DNA from: Dermatemys mawii
Taxonomy: Eukaryota; Chordata; Testudines; Dermatemydidae
DNA length: 64,000 nt
NCBI GenBank assembly: GCA_007922305.1
Contig: ML677342.1
Location: forward strand, 1,521,843 to 1,585,842
Direction of reading: 5' to 3'
In this document: one piece after another, positions 1-13,140 of the stretch
How the letters are laid out: each line of letters opens with the position of its first letter
Numbering within the stretch: the first letter of the stretch is position 1
The notes under the pieces: generated by a model
Told to the model about the DNA's origin: nothing
What the model saw: the letters and a program-made list of their open reading frames with translations, nothing else
The model's database searches: none
Translations under genes and position numbers: made by a program

Positions 1-3000
1 ATAAAAATAATAAAAAAATGTTTCAGGTATTTCTATATTCACTACACTGTGGGTGACTGTGCTATTTCTCCCCAAAACTGTGGGGCAGTGTACATTTGTG
101 ATACAGTGTATACACATTTTAAAAAGATTTATGAAGGTTGTAATGGGCACACTCACCACAGAGGCACCTCCTTGAGGCTGGATTTGGGAATTAGCTCTTG
201 CCTGGTCTGGTGCCCCTTTCCAGCAATTGCACACCCTGCGGTCACTCTCTATCAGGGACTCAGACTCTTCGTGACTTGGCCATCTGGGTAGGTCATTATT
301 TAGTCCTTCCCTTCTGGGGTATCAGAGTTTCAGTGGAGAAGCTGTCCATATGCCGTGTCAGGTAGTCTTCTGATCTGAGTCCAGGCCTAGTACCACTTTT
401 CCACTGTGGAACGTGGGCCCACCCACTACTTCTAGCCCAGGAAACCTTTGTCGAGCAATTGTAGTCTGTTCATTCTCAGACCCTGTGCCTGTTTCCCCAG
501 GCTCCTTCCTACCTCACTTCTCTATCTCCTGGTCCATCTCTGGGTTTACGAGCCTGAGTTTCTTCTGTTTCTACAGGCTACTTCACCTCTCTCAGCTCCT
601 TATCAGACTCTACAGTCCAGTGCAGGACCCCAGGTCTTACTGTCCCCTTAGAACTCCTCCTTGCCCCTAGCCAAGTGTCTTTTCTCTCTAGAGGGTGACT
701 GCAGAGATTCTCCCCTGCTGCTCCCAACTTCATCCCCCTGCACAGCTGGGCTTCATCTTCAGTTAGACTTTATCAGTCCATGGATCTTCTCTAGGTATTG
801 CCTATCATGTTAACTGGCCCATTTTAATATACTCACAGCTGGAGAAGGGTGGAAACCTCATCACAAAAGTCAATAAAATATACACATTGTGGATATTAAT
901 TAATGATACCCTTTGCAAGTTGGAAATGCAATAGCTAGATGTGAATGGGGTGGGAGGGAAGATGTTCAGGGAGGGGAAGTCCTGCAAATTCTTACTCACC
1001 CACATAACTCCCATTGGATTAGTTCCATGAATATGGCCCATGCAGGACAGAAAGGACAAACAGGATAAGGGTTTAGATGGATTCTTCTCAGAATTTATTT
1101 TAAAATGTAGTTTGAATATGACACTGTCTACCATAAACCACTTTTGGTCCTACAAACACTTTTGCACGGGAGCAGTCTCCTTGAAGCTAGTTGGAGTATT
1201 CATGTGAATATGGACTGGTCTTTCAACACCAGCAAGACCACCTCTTTCTGACCAGATATGCATGCACACCTGTTAACAGGGCAATCTGCTTCCCTCCAAT
1301 GAACATTCCCCTGTGTAAGCTCTTTTAGTAGTTTTTAAACAGCCAGGAAAATATAGTCTGCTTGTCAAATACCAACTGGACATACATAAAATACATTCTG
1401 AAGTCTTTATAGATTTGCTGTATTTTATAAAGGATTTAGTTTCACACACTCTGCAAGGTCAAAAAGCAACATCAAAAGGGAAAACTCCTTCTGGGATCAT
1501 GTCTTGTGTGTTGGATATTACCACACGCAGTCAAATAGATGGTGACTCATACCTGCTGTTTCCTGACTCTAGGTTAAATTTAGAGCATAAATTATGTCAA
1601 TCAGCTCATGTAAATTTTCCACAAATTATGGCTGGGTTGAGTTATGTGGCACACTTTATTTTCCCGAGCAACTACAGGTATATTTGAATTCAAGTCAGTT
1701 GTCAAGTAAATATTAAGGGAGAAAAGTGTGAGCTAAGGCAGCCCACAATCACTAAATGGTAATCTTATGCTTTTTTTTATGGGTTTAAGGGTCGCAAGAT
1801 TATCAGGCAAATAGGAAAGGATATCTTAATTAAAAATAATACATGCAACTGTACTGAGTCGTGAGCAGTGAATAAAGCTATAGCATTTGGAGAAATTTTA
1901 ATTTTTAAATTGAAAAAGAATCCAACAATTTTTAATTAATTTTTTTCCTTCTTTCCTTCCAGGCCATGATTATATCATTATTGTTCAGGATATTATGACT
2001 GCCAGAAGACACAAAAGAATTAAGAATCAATTAATTATTAATACACTGTAATCATAGTTGAGGACTGTGGCATAAGAATTGACCAGCAAAAATGATCGAG
2101 GGAAAACTATTAAAAATAAAATGGGTAGAGTGAGGACTGATTCCTTTTTGATCATGGATTAATCATGCCACCCACCCTTCTATTTCTGCAGCTATCTAAA
2201 TATATGCTTGAATATATTTTTTTTACTTCTGACTAATTTTCCAGTCCAACAGAGAGGCCCGGGATCTCTCCAGATGCATTCCCATTTTAAACCTTCAAGA
2301 GTCAAGACTGTAGAAGAACCAGCCTGTAGAACAGGAATTGAAGCATAGGGACTTTCCAGTTTGAGAAAGTGGGAGTGTGCAGGTAGGAGTTTTGCACTCT
2401 GAATCATTTCTTTTTTAAGCTTATTCATTTCAGAGTCCTTTATGGTTTAGACTGTTTTCCAAATACTCCTTTGTTTTAGATTCTCCTGCACACAAATTGC
2501 ATCAGTGCTGAGAAAACATCTCGGTGTTAAGAATATTTTGGGTTCAAAGGTTCAGTGTTAGGTCCTGAGTGGCTTGGCTCAGTGCTGAAAACTACTGAAT
2601 TAGTGATCCAGGTTTGAAGGAAACAGGAAAGTTGCAAGAAGAGAAGTCCAAAATTTAAAGAGTGTGTGTGGTTACTTTGGGTGGAATTCATCTTCATGTA
2701 AATGGCTTTTAAACCGTGTCCAGCCCACTTAAGTTCTCAGAATAAAGCTATGTACTGCATATATCTTTTTTGTTGGCCCCTTGCAAAGCGGTGAATTTAA
2801 TCCTTTGTGCACCCTTATGTTGTGCATGCACTTACCCACTGTGCATACGTACACAGTAATTTTGCATTTGCACTACCCCAGTTTGCATATATGTTTAATA
2901 CATTTTGCATATGCATTGTGGGCAGACGCAAAGGCGTATCAGCCCCTGGAAGACTTTGGGCCAGACTTACTTGTAACATGTCTTGAAAATAAAGTTAAAA

Positions 3001-4705
3001 CGTAATCAGTTGAGATGCAAAAATATTTGTTGATGTACGGCTAGATAACAGCTCTTTCTCTTAAAAGAAATCATAGCAACCAACCACACAATGCTATTTT
3101 CATTTCACAAAATGAAACGTAATTGTTTAGAGCATTCTCTAAAAGAACACTTTGTAACCAAAGAAAAATACAGTGCAGTGTACTGTGTTTAATGAGACAG
3201 TATCTTAAGATCTTCTTTGGTTCTGAGCATTACCACCTCTGCATACCTTCAGAATAATACTAAGCAGAAACATAAATGACTGACAGTTGTATCTCTGGGA
3301 AGAAAAAGGACCAAGATGTGCACCAAAAATTGCCTCTGACTTCTGTGAGAATAATCGGGCATGCAATGAATACAAGCTTCAGTCTCTTATTTTGTGCACT
3401 ATATTTTATAGCCTATATGGCAAACCGCACCAGTTTTGATTTTGAGATATGTACAGTACACATTCACTCTTTCTTTCCCAATTAGATGTACTGGAAAGTA
3501 ATTTTTTGCCAAACTGGGGAAAATTCCAAGATTCAAATGGTGTTTGTCTCTTATGTTCAACCTCTGCTAAGTTCAATGCTTATATTTACAGTCTCTGCTT
3601 CACAGCATATGCTGTTGCTTCAGCATTTTATTTAGCAAAATAGAACTAGAGGAACAAATAAATGCACCAAATGTGAAGTATAGCCAGAAGGCTTTGACAG
3701 AAATAACAGCAGGGCTACTTCATCTTTACAGCATTTGATTCAGTGACATGGTAACTGACAAGGTTTCTGCTTTGAGCATTTAATTGTATAATTTAAAGTA
3801 CAATTCAATACAACATAAAAAGCAGGAATGTTCAATTCAGTATTCATGTACATGAACCCTGAAGTTTAAAGTAACATAAACCCTAGTGAATTTTATCTTA
3901 ATTTTAATATTACTATTTTACACGTAGCCCTCCAACCTCAACACAGTTACGTATACGCATATTACTGCAATTTGTAGGTGCCTGAATTAAATCAATATTA
4001 GTGATTAACAATATAATTTTATATTGATAGAACACGTGAGCCGAAATTTTAAATCAGCAGCATTGTACTTCATAAACATTGCTACGTTGCCCAAATAGAT
4101 CAAAAGGTAAGAGATTAAAAAAACAGAATAATTCAGAAATAATTCACAAAGTTATTTGGTCAAACCATTCCTTCTGGTTCCATGTTTTCAGGATTATATT
4201 GATGTGCAAGTAAATTTCATCACTATGAAATGGAAGAACTAAATTACACAGACCAGTATGAATGTAAAAGAACAAAATACCTTAGTGAATACAGAGAGAA
4301 CTGTATAGCCCTCATTATTATCTGTATTTCTCTTTAGGGATACTACAATTTGTCAGATTATGTACTGACTAGTTACATATATGGAGACAAATTACTGTTC
4401 TCATAAATCTTAGAAGTTCCCGCCTACCTGTAGAAGGTTTTTAAAAATTATTACTATTACAACACACAGTTGTATAGTAGAACATCACCTTAGATGATTT
4501 GGAATTGGTACTGTAAAAACAAAATGCCTAGGCAGCCTTAAAAGCTTTGCCTACAGCACACCACAAATAAAGGGATAGAAATAACTGACTGGAAATAACA
4601 GGCCACAACTTCATTCAGTGGTAATAATAATAATCATACAAGAAGAAAGGTAGAATAGTTCTAATTTAGAAACTATGGCCCTGTTGTGTCCCTTACTGGA
4701 GGGGG
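1..4705. other. Unassigned AT-rich DNA
   Basis: No gene is supported here. Open reading frames are short (the longest is about 109 codons, minus strand, near 805-1134) and resemble chance frames: no family motif, no convincing splice context. About 2,800-2,925 is enriched in TGCATA/GTGCATGCA-type words and may be a degraded simple or interspersed repeat. The rest shows no clear terminal inverted repeats, poly-A tails or tandem arrays. Confidence 0.6.
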
Positions 4706-4815
4706 CCTAATTGTCCTTTTATGCCACTTTTATGCCAATTTTATAACTATACTAACTTTCCAATTAGATTAATTGGAGCTATTCCTGATTTATGCTGGAG
4801 TGAGAATCGAATCAT
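4706..4815. repeat. Palindromic amniote-type short repeat copy
   Basis: The left end reads GGGCCTAATTGTCC and the right end TGCTGGAGTGAGAATCG. The centre carries diverged AATTAGATTAATTGGAGCTA. This matches the pattern of the dispersed palindromic repeat seen best at 13,141-13,310, in an old and eroded copy. Confidence 0.45.
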
Positions 4816-4984
4816 GCACAGAATGTGTAGAGACCTCTATTGCAAGATTCAGTTGACCTAAAAGAAGCAACAAGTTCACTACCAGCCAGCATAATCATAT
4901 GTTAGATCCTTAGGTGTACACTGCTAGGTAACAGAACACCTAATCCAGGGCACAGTAGTCTCTATCTTGCTGATGTGGGAAATA

Positions 4985-5615
4985 TGTTTGGTACTGGTCA
5001 CCTCATTTCAAAAAGGATACTTTAGATGTAGAGAGAACTCATAGAAGAGTGATGGGAACAATATAGGGTTTGGAAAAGCTATCATCTGAAAAGAGATTGA
5101 AAAGACTGGGATTGTTGAAGAAGAAGATGACAAGATAAAAATATCTAAAATAATGAATTGTCTGGAGAAGGTAGATCAGGAACTTCTGTTATCCCTGTCT
5201 CAAAACACAAGAACAAGGAGACATTCAATGAAATTAAAAGATAGGAAATTCCAAACTGATGAATGGAAATACTTTTTCATACAATGTGTGATCAAACTGT
5301 TGGAACTGCTCAACATAGGGAATCTTTGAGGACAGAAATTAAGACTTTAAAAGAGTTTGAACATTTATATGGAAATCAAGACTATCTGGTATTATAAATA
5401 ATGGTAAAAAAGTTTTTGGAAGGGCTCTTACACCTTATGCTTCAGGGCTTAAGCCAACCTCTGACTAACAGAGATCAGGATGAGATCTGAATGGAGGAAG
5501 ATTACCCTATGACTACTTACTGTGGGGTTCATACACCTTCCATTGTAGCATCTGGTACTGGCCACTGTCAGATATAGGATACTGGACATGGTGTCTGAAC
5601 TATATTCCTAAATGC
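4985..5615 (+). mobile_element. CR1/L3-type LINE, 3' end, degraded
   Basis: This reads as the 3' part of a chicken-repeat-1/L3 clade non-LTR retrotransposon. Seen in sequence: a decayed coding stretch that would correspond to the end of ORF2 (around 5,215-5,340, with ACATTCAATGAAATTAAAAG and ACTTTTTCATACAATG words typical of this family), then a 3' tail containing CTGGCCACTGTCAGA and AGGATACTGGACATGG. The reading frame is lost to stops and indels. The 5' end is truncated, as is usual for reverse-transcribed LINE copies. Assignment rests on remembered family sequence, so the clade name is less certain than the LINE call. Confidence 0.72.
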
Positions 5616-6836
5616 TGTTGGCCCTTTTATTCCTGTCAGGATCTCTTGATGGGGCCAATTCTCCACTATCTGGCATTTTGTGCAGTTATTTTATGCTTGT
5701 GGAAAGTACATGAAAGACAATAGTACTATGATTAGTTTAAAAAATGACTGAAGGTACAATGCAGTGAAGGATCAGACGCAAAGTCTTTCCTCCTCCTCTG
5801 ATGACAGTACAGTGGTAATGCTCCTGTTGGTTCCTGCTGCGGTGTTCAGGCTTTTCTGCCTCTCCCAGTGGTGGTGGGTTGTATCCATCATCTACCTGAA
5901 CTGGCTCAGATGTTTGGGAGGAAGAGATCTTCTTCTGCCAGTCAACTCCATGTCTTATGAATGACAACGCCCTTCTCGTCGAAAGGCCCTACTTTTTTTT
6001 TTTCAACTGGTCACTGCAGCATGATTGATGCAGGCTGAAGTGGTGGCTGCAAACGTGTATCATATGCCATCACATGGAGCAGTGAGGAATAAAAGGACTT
6101 CACTCTGCCCTCTTAAACCTTTCACATTGTTTTGAGACTGGTGGAGATCCAATCATGGGACCTGTCTATATCTGCCAATGGATGACCTACTGCAATTTAT
6201 CCCTCCCACTGACCTCTGGCTGAAGAGCTTTTTCTGGAGAGGTGGCAATTGCATTGTTATTAAGAGCCTAATGACATTTTGTTTCAGATGATCACTTTCT
6301 ATTTCATGTAATAACTCTATAACTTTCCAGGACCATCTCCATGCTAGGAGAAAACTCCTTTGTGATACTGGGTATAATAAGAACAACATTTAAATCCCTG
6401 CTTAAAATCTGTACATAGTGAAAGTAATTGTTAGGATTTAGTTAATAATATAGTTTACTTAAAAGGCTTTTCAAAGAGATTGTGTGCTGAGGAAAGGATT
6501 TCTCTGTCTTCAAAATGTTGTAGCTAATTGGCTGGCCCTAAGGAGGGAGGAAACATATTTAAAAAATTTTGGGAGAGTTTTTCTTTTCTGGGGTTGATAT
6601 GACTTTTAGTTTGTTTCCCTGCTGAATATTACTGCAAAAAGAACAGGCTTGACATTATTTTCTTTCTGTGCATAGGATATTAGCGTTTTTTTGTTTCATA
6701 TACCAGTTCCATTCTACTGCAGAAACTCCATTAAGTCAGTAATTACATTCTGTATGTAGATTCTGAGGTTGGGGGTAGGGGATAGCCTCACTTTCTTTTA
6801 TAATGCTGCTCTGTCTTTGATATCAGGTGTTAGATG
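5616..6836. other. Unassigned; possible decayed coding-like patch
   Basis: No gene is established. On the minus strand around 5,737-5,967 a 76-codon frame has a hydrophilic composition (SSSQTSEPVQVDDGYNPPPL) unlike the hydrophobic chance frames nearby. A poly-T run at 5,992-6,003 lies upstream of it in minus-strand terms. I do not recognise the family; it could be a relic of a processed pseudogene or chance. Confidence 0.3.
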
Positions 6837-7173
6837 CATAGGTACTGACTTTTAGTGTTCACTTCCCTGCCGCCTTGAAGCCCTGCCCCACTTCACCACT
6901 TCCCCACAGGTCCTGCTCTCACTCTACCTCTTCCCAACCTCTGCTCTGACCCCTTCCCCAAGGCCCTGACACATCTACTGCTTGGTGCTCTACACCTTCC
7001 CCCAAGCCCTTCTCCGAGCCACCAAAGAAGCTGTTCTGGCAGTGCTGGTTAACTGTTTAGTGCCGCCCCAATCAGCTGTTTGGCAGTGCCCCAATCAGCT
7101 AATTGGTGGCACCGCCAAACACCTATTCTTTGAGTGCTCCAGCCCCAAGGCACCTATGGAGTCTGAGCTTATG
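6837..7173. repeat. GC-rich interspersed repeat with inverted ends
   Basis: A block much richer in C than its surroundings. The left end reads CATAGGTACTGACTTTT and the right end, reverse-complemented, CATAAGCTCAGACTCCAT, so the termini form an imperfect inverted repeat. Inside, AATCAGCTGTTTGGCAGTGC and CCAATCAGCTAATTGGTGGC form tandem-like modules at 7,069-7,110, followed by GAGTGCTCCAGCCCCAAGGC near the right end. I recall this arrangement from turtle repeats; the class (DNA transposon or composite) is not settled. Confidence 0.55.
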
Positions 7174-10100
7174 ATTAGATGGAATAGTTCTATATTGTCT
7201 GGTTAAACCTCATTGGCCAAGATTTTCAAAATTAATAAATGGACTGATTTTCAAAAGTGACACATATTCAGTGCTCCAACTGATTGCATTGTTTGCCAAG
7301 TGCTAGTCTATTACTATTATGGGAAATTATTAGTCTCTTTGGGTAACAATTTCAGAAGCAACTTTGGCCCAGATCTACAAAGAGACTTAGAGCCCTAAGT
7401 ACCTAAAATAGTTATTGGAAGTTGAAATCACATAATGGATGTTTGGTGATTGTGTGAAATTCTGAAACAGTTTAGTTTCAGTTTTTACACAAATCTCAAC
7501 TTCTTGGTTAAGACTAGGAGCAGAAGTACTGCAAGACAATGAAAAAGGTTCTTTTTTTTTTTTTTTTGCTACATCTCTAGCTCACCTGGAAATAGAAAAC
7601 ATTAACAACTTTCAGCGTAGATCTAGCACAAAACAAAACAGCATGATGCGGAAGGATTATAGAGTATCCCTATGCACATAATTCACAGCCATCTTCTCAC
7701 TATATACTAGCATGATTCCTTTATACTGGGGGGCCTTGCACAGCCCTGTGCAAATTTTATCCATTGTCAGTGGAATTTCTCTGTCTCTTTCAGTAAATGA
7801 AGTATGGGAGAAATTTTTGTCATATGCACAAACATACACACACACACATGCTGCTTACAGAATGACTAGCAAATTCAAGCTGAAACAGTTGTGTGGAGAC
7901 TAAGCACAATTGGCTGTGTTGTTTCTGATCCAATCACAGAACACTTCATGCTTATTACTTATTTTAGGGGTCTAATCTTCACGTCCTTCATGGGAGCAGC
8001 TCCTCTTGAAATGAATAGGAATGACATACATCCTTTTGGTGCATTGGCACATTTTATGAGTGAGAGAGGAGATTGACAGACCAACATCAAAGCCCCAGCT
8101 CAGTTAAAAAAATCCTTTCCCCTCCTTCAATACACTCATTTTCTTCTCACGGTTTTCGTTCTACGGTGTTGATGCTGAATGCTGATAAAACCATCCTTGG
8201 TGCAACCCCAGGAACCTTTCCAGGTACTGATCATGCCACATTGACATTTTCTGTTAGTAGGAGGTATTAGATGGCCTGATTTAGATGTACGTTGGGCCAA
8301 ATGCTGTCAAGATAATTGGCAACAAAAACACTGTTATGAAGTGGGTGATCCAGGTATTTTAATAATATCTTTAGAAGTAAAGCTTGCTTTCTACTTGTGC
8401 CTTTAGAAGTAAAGCTTGCTTTCTACTTGTGTTACTGTACTCTGTAATGCTGATTTTGGTCAAACTTTATAAGAAGGTTCTTAAATCTGCATTTAATTAA
8501 AATGTAATAAGACAGTCCGTGTATGCTGTCTTTAGTTACCTGGACTTATTTATTAAAGCCCATCATTTCATTGGGTTTGAAATGGTTACATAATTATGAA
8601 ACCTCAGGAAAATAGTGTTAATAATCAGTTGATTCAGCAGACACTCCCTCTTATTAAATCTACATTCATAATTGTCTTTGTTAAATCTTAAAGTGTTACC
8701 CTGGCACGTAGTGAGAAAGATTGTGAAAACAGTGGTTTAATGAGACTGGCAGACATACATTCTTCTCAGGGCTCATAATAGAGACACTGCTTGCCCAAGG
8801 TCCAATAAAATCTTAAACCAGCTGTGAATGAATCGTATATTCGATTTAAAGAGTTACCATTTTTTCAAATGTGAGAGAATTCAATATATCCTGATTTTAT
8901 ACTGATCCAAACTTCACTGGTTTCTGTCATAGTAAGGCAGGGGATCTGAACAAAAGAAACCCACATAAAAGTAAATCTAGCAGAAAGAATACATAAAATA
9001 AATGGTGTGTTAGCCAACTATAGTTCTCCAAAAGGGATTAAGGGATCAGGTCACCCACTATCTTAAGACAACTTCTCAAATTTGAAAAACCCTGGTGTCC
9101 ACTGCCAGTAAATGTCCTGATGGAGGCTTCTTTAAAAAATGGGAACCCTAACTTATCATCCCCTGTGAAAATATACATGAAAGTCACAGAAACAGTTTAA
9201 AAACATAATAGTGGGAGAACAGGTTATTTACAAAACAGTCTTTGACCAAAGGCCAAATCTCCATCTGTTGATGTTAAATGGCAGTTCTTTAAACCTTAGG
9301 CTAACTGGTTGCTGTATTCACAGGCTTTAAATAATTTTCTTTTGAAATGAGGAGTTTAAAACCCTTGATAAAGTATGTATGTACAGCCTTCATAGTGTAA
9401 TCCAAATCTGAAGTGCTTGCTCAACAAAGCATTTTGTATTACATACTTGAGGCATAACATACATGAAAGGCTATATATGTCACCTCTCCTCCCTGCATAA
9501 CCTTGTGTTTTTTAAATCTTCCCACTTAGTAAGAATAATGAGATCACTTGTGAAGATTACAAGAAAAACAGAAAATCCACAAAATGGCTTTTTTTTGTTT
9601 GTTTGTTTTTTTGTTTTGTTTTAAGAATAAACAGGAGGTGGTCAAATCTGATTGTTTATCTGAAACTTTACACCAGCTTTCCCCGGGCTAGTTCACATGG
9701 CTTACTTTCCTGCCATTGGACCTAGATAAAAATCCTGCATTTGCATAAGCACATAGGTCCCACCCAGTAACAGCTCCTTGGGGTTCCCTGACTCCTACAT
9801 AGTCCCAACATTCATATACACTAGTGGATTGGATAGTGAGAAAGAGAATGAAGCCTGATTAGATGAAGTATTGAAGGGAGAGGAGGAGATCAAGAAGCAT
9901 AACTTCTGGAGATTGAAGTTAAATCTAATGTTCATTCATTCTAAAAAACTCACAATGTTCAATATTTAATCAATATTTAAAAAGCAAAAAGGAGCCACAA
10001 ATCTTTGAATCTACTTGGTTTATAGTGTGCAATTTACTTTGTAAATTGTTCAGATATAAGTTAATATATATATGTGTATATATATTTGAAAATACTCCAT

Positions 10101-12256
10101 TTGTTTGTCCTTTTGTAATGTTTAAAGAGTAGAACTTGTGCCTGTTTCTTATCAGTAACATTTAGACCTTCTTAAAACTGCCATATCAGGTGAGTTGCCT
10201 GAATCATGTCATGAATTGGGCAGAATTTTGTCCACATATTATAAAAAAGGACAATCAAAAGGTGATTCGTGCTCTCCAGTAGTACTTGGAGGAGGTACAT
10301 GTGTGCTGGAACATGATTTAAGCTACTTGTGGCAGCTTCTGAGACCCACTTGACACAAATTATTTAAACATATTTCCAGAAGGAACATTCTTCATGTTCT
10401 GTATAGTTACGAAAATAGATCTTTTAGAAATTATTTTCTTTTCAGAACTTTCTGCAAACTGAAGGAAAATGCTGTTTCTTTCCTCTGCATGCCTCCTTGA
10501 ATCCTTCCCTGTTTCAATATGTTAGTTGGATATTAGTTTAGAAAGGATGTGTACAGTTAAAACAACCAGATTTGATGTTTTTATTCAGTAGGTAATACAT
10601 CAATTTTTGGCCAGCAATGACTTCCTGCCAAATACATTTCTCCCTGTCCAATAGCTAGTTCATATTAAAAAAATAATTGAAAGAACCACATACTTTAACT
10701 GGAGAAATATACCCTAGCTATCATCTCATTGAGCTAGATGTATATATGCTAATTTATATAAAAGGAAAGGTCAAGGGTATGTTCTATGTGCCTTTCTTCA
10801 CTTGTGCTTCATATTCCAACAAGCCATTGTACAGTGGCCAGATCCTTGCCTGTGGCCAGATCACAGAAAGTATAACTCAAGGGATACTTGTTGTCCTCAT
10901 ACTGCACAGCACCTGATGCTGTTTAGTGCCTGTCTGGTCCTCCTGCACTGTGTTAGAGCAACCTGGGGGTTCCTCTTACTGCAGGCTGCCATGACTACAG
11001 GATACAAAAATATAGTCAAGGACTACCGTTGCACAGCAATATCCTGCCCATTATCCTGTTTCCTGTTATACTGGTAACAGTGAAGGTTAATGGCACAAGA
11101 ACTCCTCGCTGCTTCTGTACCATTAGAGAACCAGCTTTACATTGGGTGATCCCCCCTTTACTTGTTACATTGACTTTGTGGGCAGAATCCACCAGCAGTG
11201 TGATGTCAAGCAGCAGCAGAGCTCCAGATCTGGCCCAGACTGCTTATCACTGGCTTGCGTTCAGAAAGTGAGAGAAATAAAGCACAGAGAGATGCTGGAA
11301 AATTTAATTCAACTAAAAATTATAATTATACAAATCAAAGTTCTCTTCATACTTACTGGACATTAGCAGCCATCTTGTTCTAGATGACATCTTGAGGTCC
11401 TCGATAGCTGTATGTTTCTGTGATTCTGTTTCTATGAAATCAAATATTCTTGGACTAACAGGGCTACAATACCACTGCATACAAATGCTGGCAGCATCAA
11501 GCCAGATTATGTAGTCTACCACTGATCTAGTTCCTTAAAGCTGATTTGCATTATTCTGCCAAGCAGCTCTCAACCTGCGAGAGTCAGCTAACGAAGGATT
11601 CCCCCTGCATAAGGTGACACTAATCACCTGATGATGTGGAAGACAAGTTATGGTTGCCATCTGGGTGTAAAGTGTTTTCAAAAGGAGGAAAGCGAGACAG
11701 AATTCAAACAGCTATAGGTCCATACCTTAAACTGAGGCAGAGAATGGGATGCTTAGGGATGTAGGAAAAGGTGGCTACAAGTCACCTTTGCTCTTCTCTT
11801 ACCCTGTTACTAATCTAGTTCCAATATAAATCAGAGCATCCTAAAGGCTTCTCCAATTTACAGTGGCTTCTAGCCATATCAAGAGATCTTCCATCTCTTT
11901 TCCCATCAATTCAATTGAAGGGAATGGTGTAAGGAAAGAACATAGTGCAAGTCATGGGATAGGATTCTTTTGATGTTAACGTACATTCAAAAATTGTGTA
12001 TTATTTTAATTTTTAATATGTATCTCATAGCTATGAGATAGGGACACTTAAAAATAAAATAAATAAAATGTAGTACTATGGTTCAGTTGTGCTCTTCCTT
12101 GAGATTTTTACTACAGTGAACTACCAGATTTATGGTAAAGAAAGATGGGTGTTGATAGTCTTAATGATAATGAGCTTCATAATGCAAGGTGCTGAGAACT
12201 CTGGTTCTAATCCATCATAAAAGAAAGCATATGCTTAAATGCTCAGCACATCAGCA
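7174..12256. other. Unassigned AT-rich DNA with small repeats
   Basis: No gene is supported. Contents include a T run at 7,552-7,567, a perfect 31-bp tandem duplication at 8,369-8,431 (listed separately), a T/G-rich tract near 9,591-9,621 and an alternating AT/GT tract at 10,062-10,087. The stretch 10,800-11,260 is relatively GC-rich with several overlapping short frames, but I see no domain and no splice architecture. A CCCAGATCTACAAAGAGACTTAG segment near 7,367 resembles another sauropsid interspersed repeat but is too short to assign. Confidence 0.55.
8369..8431. repeat. Perfect 31-bp tandem duplication
   Basis: The 31 bases at 8,369-8,399 recur exactly at 8,401-8,431, giving a period of 32 with one intervening base. 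Each unit starts CTTTAGAAGTAAAGCTTGC. Two identical copies indicate a recent local duplication, for example replication slippage, and not a satellite array. Confidence 0.95.
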
Positions 12257-12444
12257 GGTGAGTGAGGTAATATCTTTTAATGGCCCAACTTCTGTTGGTG
12301 AGAGAGAAAGCTTTTAAGCTATATAGAACTTTTCTTCAGCTTGTCTCTCTCTCACCAACAGAAGTTGATACAATAAATGATACTATCTCATCCACCTTGT
12401 CTCTCTAATATCCTGGAACCAATGTGGCTACAACAACACTGCAA
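12257..12444. mobile_element. Inverted dimer of a Penelope-style 3' tail
   Basis: The left arm (12,257-12,315) and right arm (12,340-12,398) are reverse complements of each other. A 22-bp core is perfect: 12,286-12,307 pairs with 12,346-12,367. The right arm continues into CTCTCTAATATCCTGG and GGCTACAACAACACTGCA, the usual outer end of this repeat in turtles. A diverged single copy lies at 45,069-45,185. The 3' wording (ACACGGCTAC type) also resembles the tails of the Penelope-like copies at 47.9 and 59.9 kb. Known Penelope-like elements often carry inverted or direct terminal copies, so this may be a remnant of such an arrangement; the family name is an inference. Confidence 0.65.
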
Positions 12445-13140
12445 CTATATGGATAGTCCCTTGGAACTTCATGGGATGAGCCTAATGCTTAAAGACATGC
12501 TTTGCTGAACTGGCTCTTTGCAGGACCCAGACCAATGAAAACTGTAATTATGAAGAAAGGGAAGGCTACATTTCCCAAATTAATTGGGATGGATTCTGAC
12601 AGCTAGTCACAAGTAAAAATCCTGTGTAACTCTGCTGGTGCTGGTTCTCTAATTTACTGGGTTTTTATATTAGTTTAAAACCATTTCAGTACCTGATTTA
12701 CATCATTGTAAGTGAGAGAGAATGTGGCACAAGGCTTTTTCAATAGAAAAGTACAGTATTTTTTTCTAGGCAACTTGCTAATTGATAAGTGGTAAATTGA
12801 GCTCTAAATGTGTCCTGTGGAGTGGCATTGTGGCTATTATTTGAACTAATGAAAACATAAAAATACTCAAACATCTAACTGTAATGTGTGTGTGGGGGGG
12901 CGGGTGGTAGTAGATTAAGAAAACACTTCTTCTGAGGTCTTCTATTTTGTTTTTTTTTTCAGCTAATTTACAAGTTGCTACTATGTGAACCTCATTAAAA
13001 AAATCAAAACCTCAGATGTAACCTAGATCATCACAATTGTTTTAGGGTGGGGTACAACATTTGTTGAGCCCTTGGCCTCTTCTTAATAAGGAGTTTATAT
13101 ATATCCAGTTTATTTTCTAAGATTAGTCCCACTGATATGT
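12445..13140. other. Unassigned AT-rich DNA
   Basis: No gene or assignable repeat seen. There is a short G-rich tract (GTGTGTGGGGGGGCGGGTGG) near 12,888-12,907. Confidence 0.55.
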
